Part shown: piece after piece, positions 26,084 to 35,217 of the stretch
Position numbering within the stretch: the stretch's first letter is position 1
Layout of the letters: each line of letters opens with the position of its first letter
Made by a program: the position numbers and the translations under genes
Assembly (NCBI GenBank): GCA_020721965.1
Contig: DYLS01000011.1
Location: 1 to 57,160, forward strand
Origin: Blastopirellula marina
GTDB lineage: Bacteria > Planctomycetota > Planctomycetia > Pirellulales > Thermoguttaceae
Length of the DNA stretch: 57,160 nt
Direction: 5' to 3'
The notes under the pieces: model-generated
Told to the model about the DNA's origin: nothing
Seen by the model: the letters and a program-made list of their open reading frames with translations, nothing else
Database searches by the model: none

Positions 26084-28039
26084 TCATGCGGAGGTCTTCC
26101 ATACGGTGGCAAAGGATTCCGCGTCGTGATCGATCCAGCGTCGTTGCCACAGCTCGAAAAATAGCAGTGCCCAGATCCGGTGGCTGTGGTTCCACGCACC
26201 GGTTCGATGCTCGTCGAGCAATCGCTGAACGGCCTCAGGGCGAAACCAACCGCGCTGGAGCGTCCGCGGATCGAGCAGGACATCGCTCGTGAATTGCGAT
26301 AGCGGACCGCGGAACCAGTGGTCCAGCGGCACCCCGAATCCCATCTTGCCTCGCCGCCGGATCGCGGGGGGAATCAGGTCGGCGAACGATTCCAGCAGAA
26401 TCCGCTTGCCTTTCCCCCCCCGCAATTTGGCATCGATGGGTAATGAGGCTGCCAGCTCTACCACTCGATGATCCAGAAATGGCGGCCGCGTCTCCAGGCT
26501 GTGCGCCATGGCGGCGATATCCACTTTTACCAGCAGGTCGCAGGGTAAATACGTGGTCAAGTCCGCCAGCGTGGTCGAGGTGATGATCTCACGATGGGAA
26601 GACCTAGCGTAATTCTCCAACAGGAACGCGGCGGGATCGTGACCATCGAGCGAGTGGAGGAAGTGGTCGGAATACAGCTCGGCGCGCCGCGCCAAGTTGA
26701 AGATGGCGATCCAGTCCAAATAGCGGCGCTCGGGCGATAGTTGCAGGGACTCGGCGAAGCGTCGCAGGCGGCTCCAAAACGACTTTTGCCTGCGTCGCGG
26801 CAAGGCGTGCCACCAGGGTGAAGCCAGCAAGCTGCGTACCGCGGAAGGCAAGGCGTCGAATCGTTGGCCGATCCGCATGGCCCAATACCGCGGATAGCCC
26901 GCGAAGAGCTCATCGCCCCCGTCGCCGGTGAGAGCCACGGTCACATGATGGCGCGTTTCACGCGAAACGTACCAGGTGGGGATGGCGGAGCTGTCGGCGA
27001 ACGGTTCATCGTAGTGCCAAACCAGCCGGTCCAAGATTTGAACAGCGTCCGGCTCGACGCGAAATTCGTGATGTTCTGTGCCGAAAGCCTGGGCCGCCAC
27101 TTTGGCATAGTTGGTCTCATCGTACTCGGCGATGGGGAAGCCGATCGAAAACGTCTTGACCGGGGACTTGGAATGCCGCTGCATCAAGCCGACCACGATG
27201 GTCGAGTCGATCCCGCCGGAAAGAAAGGCCCCCAACGGAACCTCGGATTCAAGGCGGATGCGGACGGCATCACTGAGGAGGTCGCGGAGCTTCTCCCCCG
27301 CCGCCGCAACCTCGCGATCCGACAGCTCGCCATTGAAGTCGGGTTGCCAGTAGGGGCGAACATGCAGTTCGCCGCCTTCCAGAATGGCCATGTGGGCCGG
27401 CGGGAGTTTGTGGATGTTGCGATAGATCGATCGGGGATGGGGAACATACTGATAGACCAAGTAATCATCCACCGACGCGGGGTCGATTTCCCTTGGCATT
27501 TCCGGCAGGGCGAGCAGGGCCTTCAGTTCGCTCGCGAAAACCAGTCGACCGGCCTGGTGATGGTAGACCAGCGGCTTTTCTCCCAGCCGATCGCGTGCCA
27601 GGATCAGCCGCCGCCGACGTTCATCCCAAAGGGCCAGGGCGAACATGCCGTTCACGTACTCCAGAAAGCGGTCTCCCTCCTGCTCGTAGAGGTGAATGAG
27701 CACCTCGGTGTCCGATTGCGTGCGGAATTGGTGCCCTTGCGATTGCAGGTGACCGCGGAGCGTGCGGAAATTGTAGATTTCGCCATTGAAAACCAGATGG
27801 ATCGAGTCGTCCTCGTTGCTCATGGGCTGGTGCCCGCCCGACAGATCGATGATCGAAAGGCGGCGATGCGCCAGGCCGACGGAGACGGATGGCGAGCTGG
27901 TCGTGGGGGGCAGGGTTCGCAGGAGGTAGCCTTCATCATCGGGTCCGCGGTGATGCAAGGCGTCGGCCATGCGGCGCAGCGCGGCTGCGTTCAGACCCAG
28001 CCGCGGATCGGTCCACACGCCGCCGGCAATCCCACACAT
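26084..28039 (-). CDS. asnB: Asparagine synthase (glutamine-hydrolysing)
   Basis: 651 residues. The N-terminal class II glutaminase has Cys2 as nucleophile (MCGIAGGVW), then RRLSIIDLSGGHQPM, NGEIYNF and SDTEVLIHLYEQEG. The C-terminal synthetase has the ATP-pyrophosphatase motif GAFLSGGIDST near residue 265 and ALTGDGGDELFAGYPRY. It transfers glutamine-derived ammonia to aspartate. Paralogues of this size next to glycosyltransferases often belong to exopolysaccharide clusters, where they may amidate sugar or lipid substrates. Here two GT4 genes follow upstream on the same strand (gap 51 bp), so that role is plausible. Confidence 0.93.
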   Translation of the reverse strand: MCGIAGGVWTDPRLGLNAAALRRMADALHHRGPDDEGYLLRTLPPTTSSPSVSVGLAHRRLSIIDLSGGHQPMSNEDDSIHLVFNGEIYNFRTLRGHLQSQGHQFRTQSDTEVLIHLYEQEGDRFLEYVNGMFALALWDERRRRLILARDRLGEKPLVYHHQAGRLVFASELKALLALPEMPREIDPASVDDYLVYQYVPHPRSIYRNIHKLPPAHMAILEGGELHVRPYWQPDFNGELSDREVAAAGEKLRDLLSDAVRIRLESEVPLGAFLSGGIDSTIVVGLMQRHSKSPVKTFSIGFPIAEYDETNYAKVAAQAFGTEHHEFRVEPDAVQILDRLVWHYDEPFADSSAIPTWYVSRETRHHVTVALTGDGGDELFAGYPRYWAMRIGQRFDALPSAVRSLLASPWWHALPRRRQKSFWSRLRRFAESLQLSPERRYLDWIAIFNLARRAELYSDHFLHSLDGHDPAAFLLENYARSSHREIITSTTLADLTTYLPCDLLVKVDIAAMAHSLETRPPFLDHRVVELAASLPIDAKLRGGKGKRILLESFADLIPPAIRRRGKMGFGVPLDHWFRGPLSQFTSDVLLDPRTLQRGWFRPEAVQRLLDEHRTGAWNHSHRIWALLFFELWQRRWIDHDAESFATVWKTSA

Positions 28040-28090
28040 CAGATCTCTCCTCGACGATGGTGCATCAGTTGGTTGCAGCTCACGTTCATG

Positions 28091-29242
28091 TCACGACGGT
28101 GGAAGATCGCTGGCGGCCGGATGCGGTGCCATGCTCAGGAGTTCCTCGTAAAGCCGGCAGTAGCCATCGGCCATGCGAGTCAGACTGAACTCCCCCAGGG
28201 CACGGCGGCGACCGGCTTCGCCCATGCGACGGCGAAGGTCTTCTTCTTCGAGAAGCCTCTTGGTCTTCGCCGCCAAGGGAGCGCGGCCCTTCTTTCCCGG
28301 CGGGACCAGGAATCCGGTTTCCTCGTGGACGATCAACTCACGATTGCTGGGGATGTCTGTGGCAACCACCGGCACGCCGCAGGCCAGGGCCTCCAAAACG
28401 GCGTTGGATTGGCCCTCGTAGGCACTGGTGTTCCAAAGCACATCGAAATGCGGCAGCCATCTGTCCAAATCGTCACGGTGGCCGACGAAGTGGACCCGAT
28501 CCTCGATCTCGATCTTATCGCGGTATTGCGTCAACCGCTCGCGGAGCGGCCCGTCCCCGATGATCAGCAAATGCACATCGTCACGAATGCGTTTGAGGAG
28601 ATCGGCGGCCCAAATCGCGTCTTCCACGCGTTTCTGGGGCCAAAGTCGGCCGACCAATGCCACGACGCGGGCGTCGTCCGGCAGGCCGAATTCGAGCAGC
28701 ATGGCCCGTCGCGAATCGCCGGTCGGAGGCGGGGGCGGGACCGCATTCGGGATGACCGTGATCTTTTCCGCCGCTATGCCGTGCGACGCGTAGAACTCCT
28801 TGACGTAGTGCCCATTCGCTACGATCCGCTGGCTGCGCTGTGCCAAGAAGCGGTCGATGGCGAAATGCCACCACGACTTCCAGTGGTCCGCGCACCGTTC
28901 TGACCCGATGATGTGGGGCACGCCGTTTCGCCACGCGGCCCAGCGTCCGTAAGCGTTGGCGGCGAACAGCCAGGTCTGCACAATGGTGGGCCGTATCTCG
29001 CGGATGACTCGGCTGAGGCGAAAATAGGCTGAGGGGTCAACCTTGGCCGACTTGCCAATCACCGTTACAGGCACGCCGGACGATTCCAAGGCTCTTTGAT
29101 ACGGTCCACCTCGCGTCAGGGCGCAAACTTGGACCGACCATCCGCGACGTTTCAGTTCGGTGGCTAGGAGCGTCAATTGCTTCTCGGCGCCGGCGCGATC
29201 CAGCGTGGGGATGATGTGCAGGACGGTTGGTGTTGCGGCCAC
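28091..29242 (-). CDS. GT4-family glycosyltransferase
   Basis: 383 residues, GT-B fold. The N-terminal HIIPTLDRAGAEKQLTLLA is the typical acceptor-side loop and GGAEK-like glycine turn. The C-terminal domain has VALVGRLWPQKRVEDAIWA (donor phosphate binding), LLIIGDGPLRERL, RVHFVGHRDDLDRWL and, near the end, EGQSNAVLEALACGVPVVATD with the E-x7-E motif that holds the nucleotide sugar. Cytoplasmic or membrane-associated; transfers a sugar to a polysaccharide or lipid-linked acceptor. It lies 51 bp upstream of asnB on the same strand. Donor and acceptor are unknown. Confidence 0.9.
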   Translation of the reverse strand: MAATPTVLHIIPTLDRAGAEKQLTLLATELKRRGWSVQVCALTRGGPYQRALESSGVPVTVIGKSAKVDPSAYFRLSRVIREIRPTIVQTWLFAANAYGRWAAWRNGVPHIIGSERCADHWKSWWHFAIDRFLAQRSQRIVANGHYVKEFYASHGIAAEKITVIPNAVPPPPPTGDSRRAMLLEFGLPDDARVVALVGRLWPQKRVEDAIWAADLLKRIRDDVHLLIIGDGPLRERLTQYRDKIEIEDRVHFVGHRDDLDRWLPHFDVLWNTSAYEGQSNAVLEALACGVPVVATDIPSNRELIVHEETGFLVPPGKKGRAPLAAKTKRLLEEEDLRRRMGEAGRRRALGEFSLTRMADGYCRLYEELLSMAPHPAASDLPPS

Positions 29243-29521
29243 AAGCTGCGTCCCAATGGCTTTCAGCGGATTCTCATTCGTGAGGTTCAGTTGAGCTACT
29301 CGCCTGCCCGCAGGTTACGGCCCCGGGAAAAGGCAGAGCCCTTCTCCTTTTGGGTGTATCAGTCCAATCGCCACGGGTCAAGACGAGCATGGTGGGCAAA
29401 CCCGGGGCGATGCGCAAAACCCGGGAGGATTACCAGATGCAGCGCCGGATTCGGACGGGGGGAGCACACGCGACAGCGTCAGAGTCCCGCGTCATGCGCT
29501 CTTCTTTCGCGGGACGCCCGC

Positions 29522-29690
29522 GCGTCTCGCAATGCCCAGCGCGTGTCGCAGACTCCGGCACCTATCGCAAAATCCTGGGCCTGTGGAGGAATCGCGTGCC
29601 TATCGCAGAATCCCGAGCCTGTCGCGAAATCCCGCGTGTGTGGCAGAATCCCAGCTCGTCGCGGAATCCCAGCGCGTATCACAAAGGGCC
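29522..29690. repeat. 19-bp tandem array, nine units, between two glycosyltransferase genes
   Basis: Units start at 29522, 29541, 29560, 29579, 29598, 29617, 29636, 29655 (18 bp) and 29673. A typical unit is GCCTATCGCAGAATCCCGA. The last unit overlaps the stop codon of the glycosyltransferase gene that ends at 29679. No spacers and no dyad. The rest of the 29243-29678 gap has no recognisable gene. Confidence 0.82.
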
Positions 29691-30866
29691 GGCCTGCCGC
29701 TCCGCGATCAACTGCGAAAACAAATCCAAGTGCGCGTCGAGGACTTGATCGAAACGGAACTCCGCCTCGACCCTGGCTCGGGCATTCCTGGCTAGCGATT
29801 GTGCCAATTCGGTATCCCCGAGTAGTTGCAGGATAGCCTGGGTCAGGGCCTCGGGCGATTGCACAGGGATGAGCAGCCCCTCCCGACCCTCGCGGATCAA
29901 AAGGCGGTTCCCCGGGATGTCCGTGGCCACGATGGGCAAGGCGGCCTCCATCGCCTCCAGCAGCGCCAAAGGCATCCCTTCCTGGTGCGAGGGAAAGACG
30001 AAGAGGTCTGCCGCCACCAGGAAATCGCGGACATCGTCAAAGGCGCCGGGCAAGGCGACGTGGTGTTGGAGGTTGCGGGCACGTATTGTCCTCCGCAACG
30101 GCCCTTCCTGCGGTCCCTCGCCCACCAGCCACAGCCGGGCATCCGGGCAACGGCGAACGACATCGCTCCAGGCCTCGACCAGCTCCATCAATCCTTTGCC
30201 AGGATGCAGTCGCCCGACGTACACCGCTAGCTTGGCGGAGGGGCCCAGTTGGAGTTGCGGTTGGAGATGGGCCAGTGCCATCCGGGCAGAGTCGCAGTCT
30301 TGCGGGCAGGGCGAGGGACGGACCGCGATCCCGTGTGGCAAGAGGTGCAGGCGCTCCCGGGGGTAACCCGCCTCGACCAACTCGCCGAAGACTTGCGGGC
30401 TGGGCGCCGTGATGGCGTCCGCCAAGCGGCAAACCTTGCGGATCTGCTGACCCCAAAGGGCCGCACGCTGCCAGGCGCAGTCGCCCGTAGGCCCACTCCC
30501 CGGCGCAAACAGGACCACGGGATGCCATCGCGAAACCGCCCGAATTGCTGCCCAGGCGTCGTGTTTCAGCATGGCCGTGTAAACGACATCGTATTCGCCG
30601 GCGTGCCGCCGCAGCCAGCTCCGCAACGCGTAAACGTATCGCAACGTGCCCCAAAACCGGAGGCTTGGGTTGGGCAGGCGAATGACGGGATAGCCGTGAA
30701 ACTGGATGTGCTGGGGCCACGCCGGGTCGAGCCGCGCGGTCAGCAGCGTGACCGCGCGGCCCCGGCCAACCAGGCCTGCGCCAAGCTCGGCCATGAACCG
30801 CTCGGCGCCGCCGATCAGCGGCCAAAAGCGCCGCGTAACCAACACGACCCTCGGCCGAGCCGTCAC
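29679..30866 (-). CDS. GT4-family glycosyltransferase with GTG start coupled to hpt
   Basis: 395 residues from the GTG at 30866. This start is preferred to the ATG at 31094 because GGGGAGG precedes it, the family N-terminus PRVVLVTRRFWPLIGGAERF begins right after it, and the longer frame runs antisense-like through hpt. GT-B fold: GGAERF acceptor loop; AVYVGRLHPGKGLMELVEAW, LWLVGEGPQ, VALPGAFDDVRDFLVAADLF, and SHQEGMPLALLEAMEAALPIVATD with the E-x7-E motif. Start and hpt stop overlap as GTGA, so translation is probably coupled. Likely part of surface polysaccharide synthesis. Confidence 0.9.
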   Translation of the reverse strand: MTARPRVVLVTRRFWPLIGGAERFMAELGAGLVGRGRAVTLLTARLDPAWPQHIQFHGYPVIRLPNPSLRFWGTLRYVYALRSWLRRHAGEYDVVYTAMLKHDAWAAIRAVSRWHPVVLFAPGSGPTGDCAWQRAALWGQQIRKVCRLADAITAPSPQVFGELVEAGYPRERLHLLPHGIAVRPSPCPQDCDSARMALAHLQPQLQLGPSAKLAVYVGRLHPGKGLMELVEAWSDVVRRCPDARLWLVGEGPQEGPLRRTIRARNLQHHVALPGAFDDVRDFLVAADLFVFPSHQEGMPLALLEAMEAALPIVATDIPGNRLLIREGREGLLIPVQSPEALTQAILQLLGDTELAQSLARNARARVEAEFRFDQVLDAHLDLFSQLIAERQAGPL

Positions 30867-31402
30867 GCCCCCGCCTCCCCGGTGAGCTCCTGCGGATCCA
30901 GGGCAGCGACGTAGGGCAAGTTTCGGTAACGGCCCAGGTAGTCCATCCCGTATCCCACCACGAAAACGTCCGGGATATCGAACGCCTTGATATCTGCTTG
31001 AAGGGGTACCCGGCACCGCCCTTCCTTGGCCAAAAGCACGACCGTGTGAACGCGGTTCGCGCCAAGGTCGTCGAGCTGAGGGACGAGTTCCCACAACGTC
31101 TCGCCGGTGTCGAAAATGTCCTTTACCACCAGGACGTCGCGCCCCTCCACTACCGGGGCCAGGACATCGGGATTGATGACCAGGGGACCTGGCCGCCCCG
31201 GGGATTCCGTCGTTTGTCGAGACGATACCATTTCCAAGTCAAAAGGCGTCTTGATGCGGCGCACGAGGTCCGCCAGGAAAACCACGCTGCCCAGCAGCAG
31301 GCCGATCAACGTCAGCTTATTTCCGCCGTAGCGTTCGTCGATTTGGCTTGCCAGCCGATCCAACGCCTCCTGCAACTGCGCTGCGGCGACCACGGTCTTC
31401 AT
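30863..31402 (-). CDS. hpt: Hypoxanthine phosphoribosyltransferase
   Basis: 179 residues, usual length. It salvages hypoxanthine (and perhaps guanine) with PRPP to give IMP/GMP in the cytoplasm. Motifs seen: LIGLLLGSVVFLADLVRRI near residue 32, the PRPP-binding loop VLVVKDIFDTGETL near 89-102 (normally VEDIIDTGxTL; here KDIFDTG), and DVFVVGYGMDY near 146, which stacks on the base. It overlaps the start of the downstream glycosyltransferase gene by 4 bp; the association looks operonic but not functional. Confidence 0.93.
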   Translation of the reverse strand: MKTVVAAAQLQEALDRLASQIDERYGGNKLTLIGLLLGSVVFLADLVRRIKTPFDLEMVSSRQTTESPGRPGPLVINPDVLAPVVEGRDVLVVKDIFDTGETLWELVPQLDDLGANRVHTVVLLAKEGRCRVPLQADIKAFDIPDVFVVGYGMDYLGRYRNLPYVAALDPQELTGEAGA

Positions 31403-31683
31403 AGCGTCTTCTCCCTCGGATCATGGATCACTTTGCAATTCACGACGTAAAAGGAACGACAGGTCTCTGATGGCGATTTCTCCCCACCCCTTGCGGAGGG
31501 AATTGCGGAGAACAGCGATCTTCGCGGTGGCAGAGCGAACAGCATTGTTTCCACCGCCATAACTTCCACGGAAATTGCCTGCGCAGCCAAAACTTCCACG
31601 GCCATTGCTTCCCCATTTCCACGGCCCTATGTTCCACTCGCCCACGTCTGCCGCGCTTTCGTGCCTGAACGCGTCTTTTTCAT

Positions 31684-32190
31684 TCACTCTGCCGGGCGGA
31701 TGTGCAGGCAGCAGCAACCCTCCTCGCCGGGTTGCCATGTGTCGGCGTGAAAGCGGAAGCCGGCACTTTCGAATGTGCCGTAATCCACCTCGGCGGCTAT
31801 GCGGCACAGCCTCGCCACTATCTCATCCGGCAAACCGGCCTCTTGCCAGGCTTTCCGCAAGGGGCATCGGTGAAAGTAGATGTCCAGCCCTTGGGCAGAG
31901 CTTTGTAATACCTCGGGCTGAAACATCCGCCCCTCATCCGGGATGTCGGCCAAAAAGGCGGGCTTCAGTCCGTCGATGTCGCTCGGGCCATAGGGTCGGA
32001 ACTTGCGACCGACTTTCTCGCCTCGCCGGCGGATGGCCCGCTTCATGATCTCTTCCGCCCGCCGGGCACCCAACTCCGCGGAAAGCTCTTCATACAAATG
32101 CCAATAGATCAGGGCGCGATTCTTGTACGAATCGTACAGACGCCGCCGCAATTCACTTTCGATGGGGTTGCCACTCGTGGATGCATTCAT
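31684..32190 (-). CDS. L-2-amino-thiazoline-4-carboxylic acid hydrolase-like protein
   Basis: 168 residues, soluble and without a signal peptide. The pattern RALIYWHLYEELSAELGARRAEEIMKRAI at the N-terminus, FHRCPLRKAWQEAGL with a conserved Cys near 111, ARLCRIAAEVDYGTFES and the final CCCLHIRPAE match the family named after ATC hydrolase, which opens a thiazoline ring to cysteine derivatives in Pseudomonas. Most family members have unknown substrates and often behave as small sensory or detoxifying proteins. The triple Cys near the C-terminus could bind metal. It is divergent from araB across 392 bp. Confidence 0.7.
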   Translation of the reverse strand: MNASTSGNPIESELRRRLYDSYKNRALIYWHLYEELSAELGARRAEEIMKRAIRRRGEKVGRKFRPYGPSDIDGLKPAFLADIPDEGRMFQPEVLQSSAQGLDIYFHRCPLRKAWQEAGLPDEIVARLCRIAAEVDYGTFESAGFRFHADTWQPGEEGCCCLHIRPAE

Positions 32191-32582
32191 GGTCGAGCTT
32201 CCGCCACCTATATCAAGTGCTGGGATTGCAAGCCCTGAAGTTGCTCAGGATCTTACCCGTGAAATCCGCCCATCACCAACAGCCCTCCTGAACACGGGAA
32301 AGGCAGGCCCGAGGTCGACGGGTACTCCAGCGTCGGTGACGGGGCCTGCGCATCGTCGCTGACAGGGGCATTCGCCTCCATTTCATCATAACGAATCGAT
32401 GGTGCGGCAAGGAGACTATCTTGCCGCGGCTCCGCGGACACGCTAGCCTATGACTTCGGACGCAGCCCGCCGTGCGGTAACCGGAGCGGTTGTGTTCAGG
32501 ATTGCGAAGCTTGCCGCGGTGAAGCTATTGGTATTCGCAAGAGATCGTTTTTCTAAACGTGTCATGAAGCGAGGGATGTGGC
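32191..32582. other. Divergent intergenic region between ATC-hydrolase-like gene and araB
   Basis: A 392-bp stretch without coding character. It must hold promoters for both flanking genes, but I could not pick out a convincing -35/-10 pair or an inverted operator. GAGGGATG just before 32583 is the araB ribosome binding site. Confidence 0.5.
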
Positions 32583-34283
32583 ATGGCCAAGCGGGGAGAA
32601 CCACGATTCGCCATCGGAGTCGATTACGGCACGAACAGCGTGCGGGCGGTGATTGTGGATGTCGCTGACGGTTCGGAAGTGGCGACGTCGGTCTATGCTT
32701 ATCGGGGCGGCGACCACGGGGTCATCCTCGATCCCAAGAATCCCAATCTTGCCCGACAAAACCCGGCCGACTATGTGGAGGGCTTTTACCGCGTGGTTCG
32801 GGGCGCGATCCGTGGAGTTTCCAGAGACGCTGGTTTTCGCCCTGAAAACGTAGTCGGAATCGGTGTCGATACGACTGGCTCCACCCCCTTGCCGGTGGAC
32901 CAAGATGGGTTGCCCTTGGTGTTCCAGAAGGCGTTCCAGAACAATCCCGCGGCGCAGGCCTGGTTGTGGAAGGATCACACGGCCTATCAGGAGGCGAGCG
33001 AGATCACCGAAAAGTCCCGGGCCATGGGCTTGCCCTACCTGGCCAAGTGCGGTGGAACCTACAGCTCGGAGTGGTTCTGGTCCAAGATATTGCATTGTCG
33101 TCGGGCACATCCCAAGGTCTTTCAAGCCGCTTATGCCTGGGTGGAATTGGCGGACTTCGTTCCGGGCTTCATCACCGGCAATCTGAAGCCGGGGACCATG
33201 CCGCGGTCGATTTGCGCGGCGGGTCACAAGGCCATGTATCATGAGGACTGGGGCGGCTTGCCATCGGAGGAGTTCCTCGCCGCCCTCGACCCGGACCTGG
33301 TCCAAGTGCGTCGCCGATACGCGGATCGCGCCTTGCCATCCGACCGCCAGGCCGGGCGACTGGATCCGGCAGTGGCCAAGAGGGTCGGTTTGCCGCCGGG
33401 GATTCCCGTTGCCGTGGGGGCCTTCGATGCCCATATGGGGGCTGTGGGAGCCGGGATCAAGCCGGGGACCCTGGTCAAGATCATCGGTACCAGCACCTGT
33501 GACATGATGGTAGTGCCGATGCCGCACGAACTCCCCGACATCCCGGGGCTGTGCGGCATCGTTCCCCATTCCATCGTGCCGGGGATGTACGGCCTGGAGG
33601 CTGGTCAATCGGCGGTCGGCGACATCTTCAATTGGTTTGTGCACTATCTCGCCCCGGCAGCCTACACTGGCAAAGGCGATCCGCACGAAAACCTGACCCG
33701 GCAGGCCCAGGCCCTGAAGCCCGGCGAAAGCGGGCTATTGGCCCTGGACTGGAACAACGGCAACCGCACGATTCTGGTCGACCCGCTCTTGACGGGCCTG
33801 CTGGTGGGGCAAACGTTGTCCACGACCGCCCCGGAGGTATATCGCGCTTTGGTGGAGGCCACGGCCTTTGGCGCATGGACCATCATCCGACGGTTCGAGG
33901 AGTACGGCGTGGCGGTAAAGGAGGTGGTCAATTGCGGCGGGATCGCGGAAAAGAATCCCTTCGTGATGCAGCTTTATGCCGACATCTGCAATCGGCCCAT
34001 GAAAATCAGCCGCGCGTCGCAGACCTGCGCGTTGGGCGCCGCCATCTTCGGGGCCGTGGCGGGGGACGCGTACAACTCGGTGGCGCAGGCACAGCAACGC
34101 ATGACGGGTACGAAACCCACCGTCTTTCGACCCCGCAAGGCCGCCGCTGCGGTCTATGCCGAGCTATATTCTCTGTACCGGCAATTGCACGATGCCTTTG
34201 GGCTACCCGGCGGGCAAGGTAACATGTACGAGGTGATGAAGCACTTGATTGCCATCCGCAAACGGGTTCGCGGGGAGAAATAG
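32583..34283 (+). CDS. araB: Ribulokinase
   Basis: 566 residues, typical length. FGGY-family sugar kinase that phosphorylates L-ribulose with ATP. The N-terminal ATP-binding half starts FAIGVDYGTNSVRAVIVD and keeps GIGVDTTGSTPLPVD; the substrate-side segment CGGTYSSEWFWSKILH is typical of AraB. The catalytic Asp is in VGAFDAHMGAVGAG near residue 281, and VNCGGIAEKNPFVMQLYADI belongs to the second phosphate-binding region. The gene is followed at 105 bp by the araD-like gene, forming a pentose operon. L-arabinose isomerase (araA) is not seen in the window. Confidence 0.93.
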   Translation: MAKRGEPRFAIGVDYGTNSVRAVIVDVADGSEVATSVYAYRGGDHGVILDPKNPNLARQNPADYVEGFYRVVRGAIRGVSRDAGFRPENVVGIGVDTTGSTPLPVDQDGLPLVFQKAFQNNPAAQAWLWKDHTAYQEASEITEKSRAMGLPYLAKCGGTYSSEWFWSKILHCRRAHPKVFQAAYAWVELADFVPGFITGNLKPGTMPRSICAAGHKAMYHEDWGGLPSEEFLAALDPDLVQVRRRYADRALPSDRQAGRLDPAVAKRVGLPPGIPVAVGAFDAHMGAVGAGIKPGTLVKIIGTSTCDMMVVPMPHELPDIPGLCGIVPHSIVPGMYGLEAGQSAVGDIFNWFVHYLAPAAYTGKGDPHENLTRQAQALKPGESGLLALDWNNGNRTILVDPLLTGLLVGQTLSTTAPEVYRALVEATAFGAWTIIRRFEEYGVAVKEVVNCGGIAEKNPFVMQLYADICNRPMKISRASQTCALGAAIFGAVAGDAYNSVAQAQQRMTGTKPTVFRPRKAAAAVYAELYSLYRQLHDAFGLPGGQGNMYEVMKHLIAIRKRVRGEK

Positions 34284-34388
34284 CAGCCACCGGCTGCGGA
34301 ACGTTTGGCGGGCGAAAAGTGGCAGCCCTCCGGGACCCGTCCCTCGCAGCCCCAAAGGTGTGTGCTCCCCTCGTGGGAGGAGACAGCA

Positions 34389-35081
34389 ATGGACTTGATG
34401 GAACTTCGCGAACAAGTCTGCTTGGCGAACAAACTCCTTGCCGAACACGGGCTGGTATGCCTGCACTCGGGGAATGTCAGCGGGCTGGATCGGGAGAGCG
34501 GTCGCCTGGTCATCAAGCCGTCCGGCGTCGATTACGAGACGCTTACGCCGGAGGATATGGTGGCCGTTGGATTGATCACGGGCAAAGTGCTCGATTCACG
34601 CTTGCGTCCCAGCGTGGACCTACCACACCATCTGCACCTTTACCGCAATCTGCCGGGGGTCCAAGGGATCACGCACACGCACAGCACGTATGCCACGGCC
34701 TGGGCGGCCGCGGGACGAGCCATTCCCCTTTGCCTGACGCCCATCGCCGACCATTTCGGGGCAGAGATTCCGTGCGCTCCCTACGTGGATAACGAGGGAA
34801 ACAATATCGGCCAGGCGATCATGCGGCACCGCAATCGCGCTCCCGCCATCCTGCTTGCAAATCACGGGGCGTTTACCTGGGGGCCTACGGCCATCGATTC
34901 CATCAAACTGGCAATCGTCCTGGAAGATGTGGCGAAAAAGGCCTTTTTGGCTGCCCAGTTGGGCGGGCCCATACCAATCCCCCCCGATGAGGCCCGCAAA
35001 TGGTACGATCGCTATCACCACGGTTACGGTCAAATTGTGCCCCCCCGAACGCCCTCGACCGTAACGCGGTCGGGCGGTTAG
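34389..35081 (+). CDS. araD: L-ribulose-5-phosphate 4-epimerase / class II aldolase family
   Basis: 230 residues from the ATG at 34389, preceded by GGGAGGAG; the length equals that of characterised AraD. It converts L-ribulose-5-phosphate to D-xylulose-5-phosphate using a bound zinc. Seen: GLVCLHSGNVSG near residue 20, KPSGVDYETLTPEDMV, the metal-binding HTHSTYATAWAAAGR, ILLANHGAFTWG with the third His, and HGYGQ at the C-terminus. The sugar specificity rests on its neighbour araB; other class II aldolases have a similar pattern. Confidence 0.88.
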   Translation: MDLMELREQVCLANKLLAEHGLVCLHSGNVSGLDRESGRLVIKPSGVDYETLTPEDMVAVGLITGKVLDSRLRPSVDLPHHLHLYRNLPGVQGITHTHSTYATAWAAAGRAIPLCLTPIADHFGAEIPCAPYVDNEGNNIGQAIMRHRNRAPAILLANHGAFTWGPTAIDSIKLAIVLEDVAKKAFLAAQLGGPIPIPPDEARKWYDRYHHGYGQIVPPRTPSTVTRSGG

Positions 35082-35082
35082 C

Positions 35083-35194
35083 ACTACTGGGCAAAGTACG
35101 ATGGATGGCACGATCTGCCCGGTGTATTTCGCAAGGCGTTATGCCCCATCACCACAAGACAATGAGCCAAGCAAACCATCCTGCCCCGTAGTAT
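35083..35194 (-). repeat. R2 dispersed element, copy 4 (112 bp)
   Basis: Ends ACTACTGGGCAAAGTACG (left) and CCTGCCCCGTAGTAT (right) are imperfect inverted repeats. The interior AAGGCGTTATGCCCCATCAC and GAGCCAAGCAAACCATCC match the other R2 copies. It starts 2 bp after the araD stop and fills the gap to the converging kinase gene, where it might fold as a stem. Confidence 0.82.
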
Positions 35195-35217
35195 GAGGTG
35201 CGGAAACACGGCGTCCA

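Noticed and set aside
26864-28903. Open frame of 679 codons on the plus strand across asnB and the first glycosyltransferase gene
   Set aside because: Antisense to two genes with clear catalytic motifs; no recognisable domain.
29679-31094. 471-residue version of the second glycosyltransferase
   Set aside because: The extra 76 residues are Arg/Gly-rich out-of-frame translation of hpt; the GTG at 30866 has a strong ribosome binding site.
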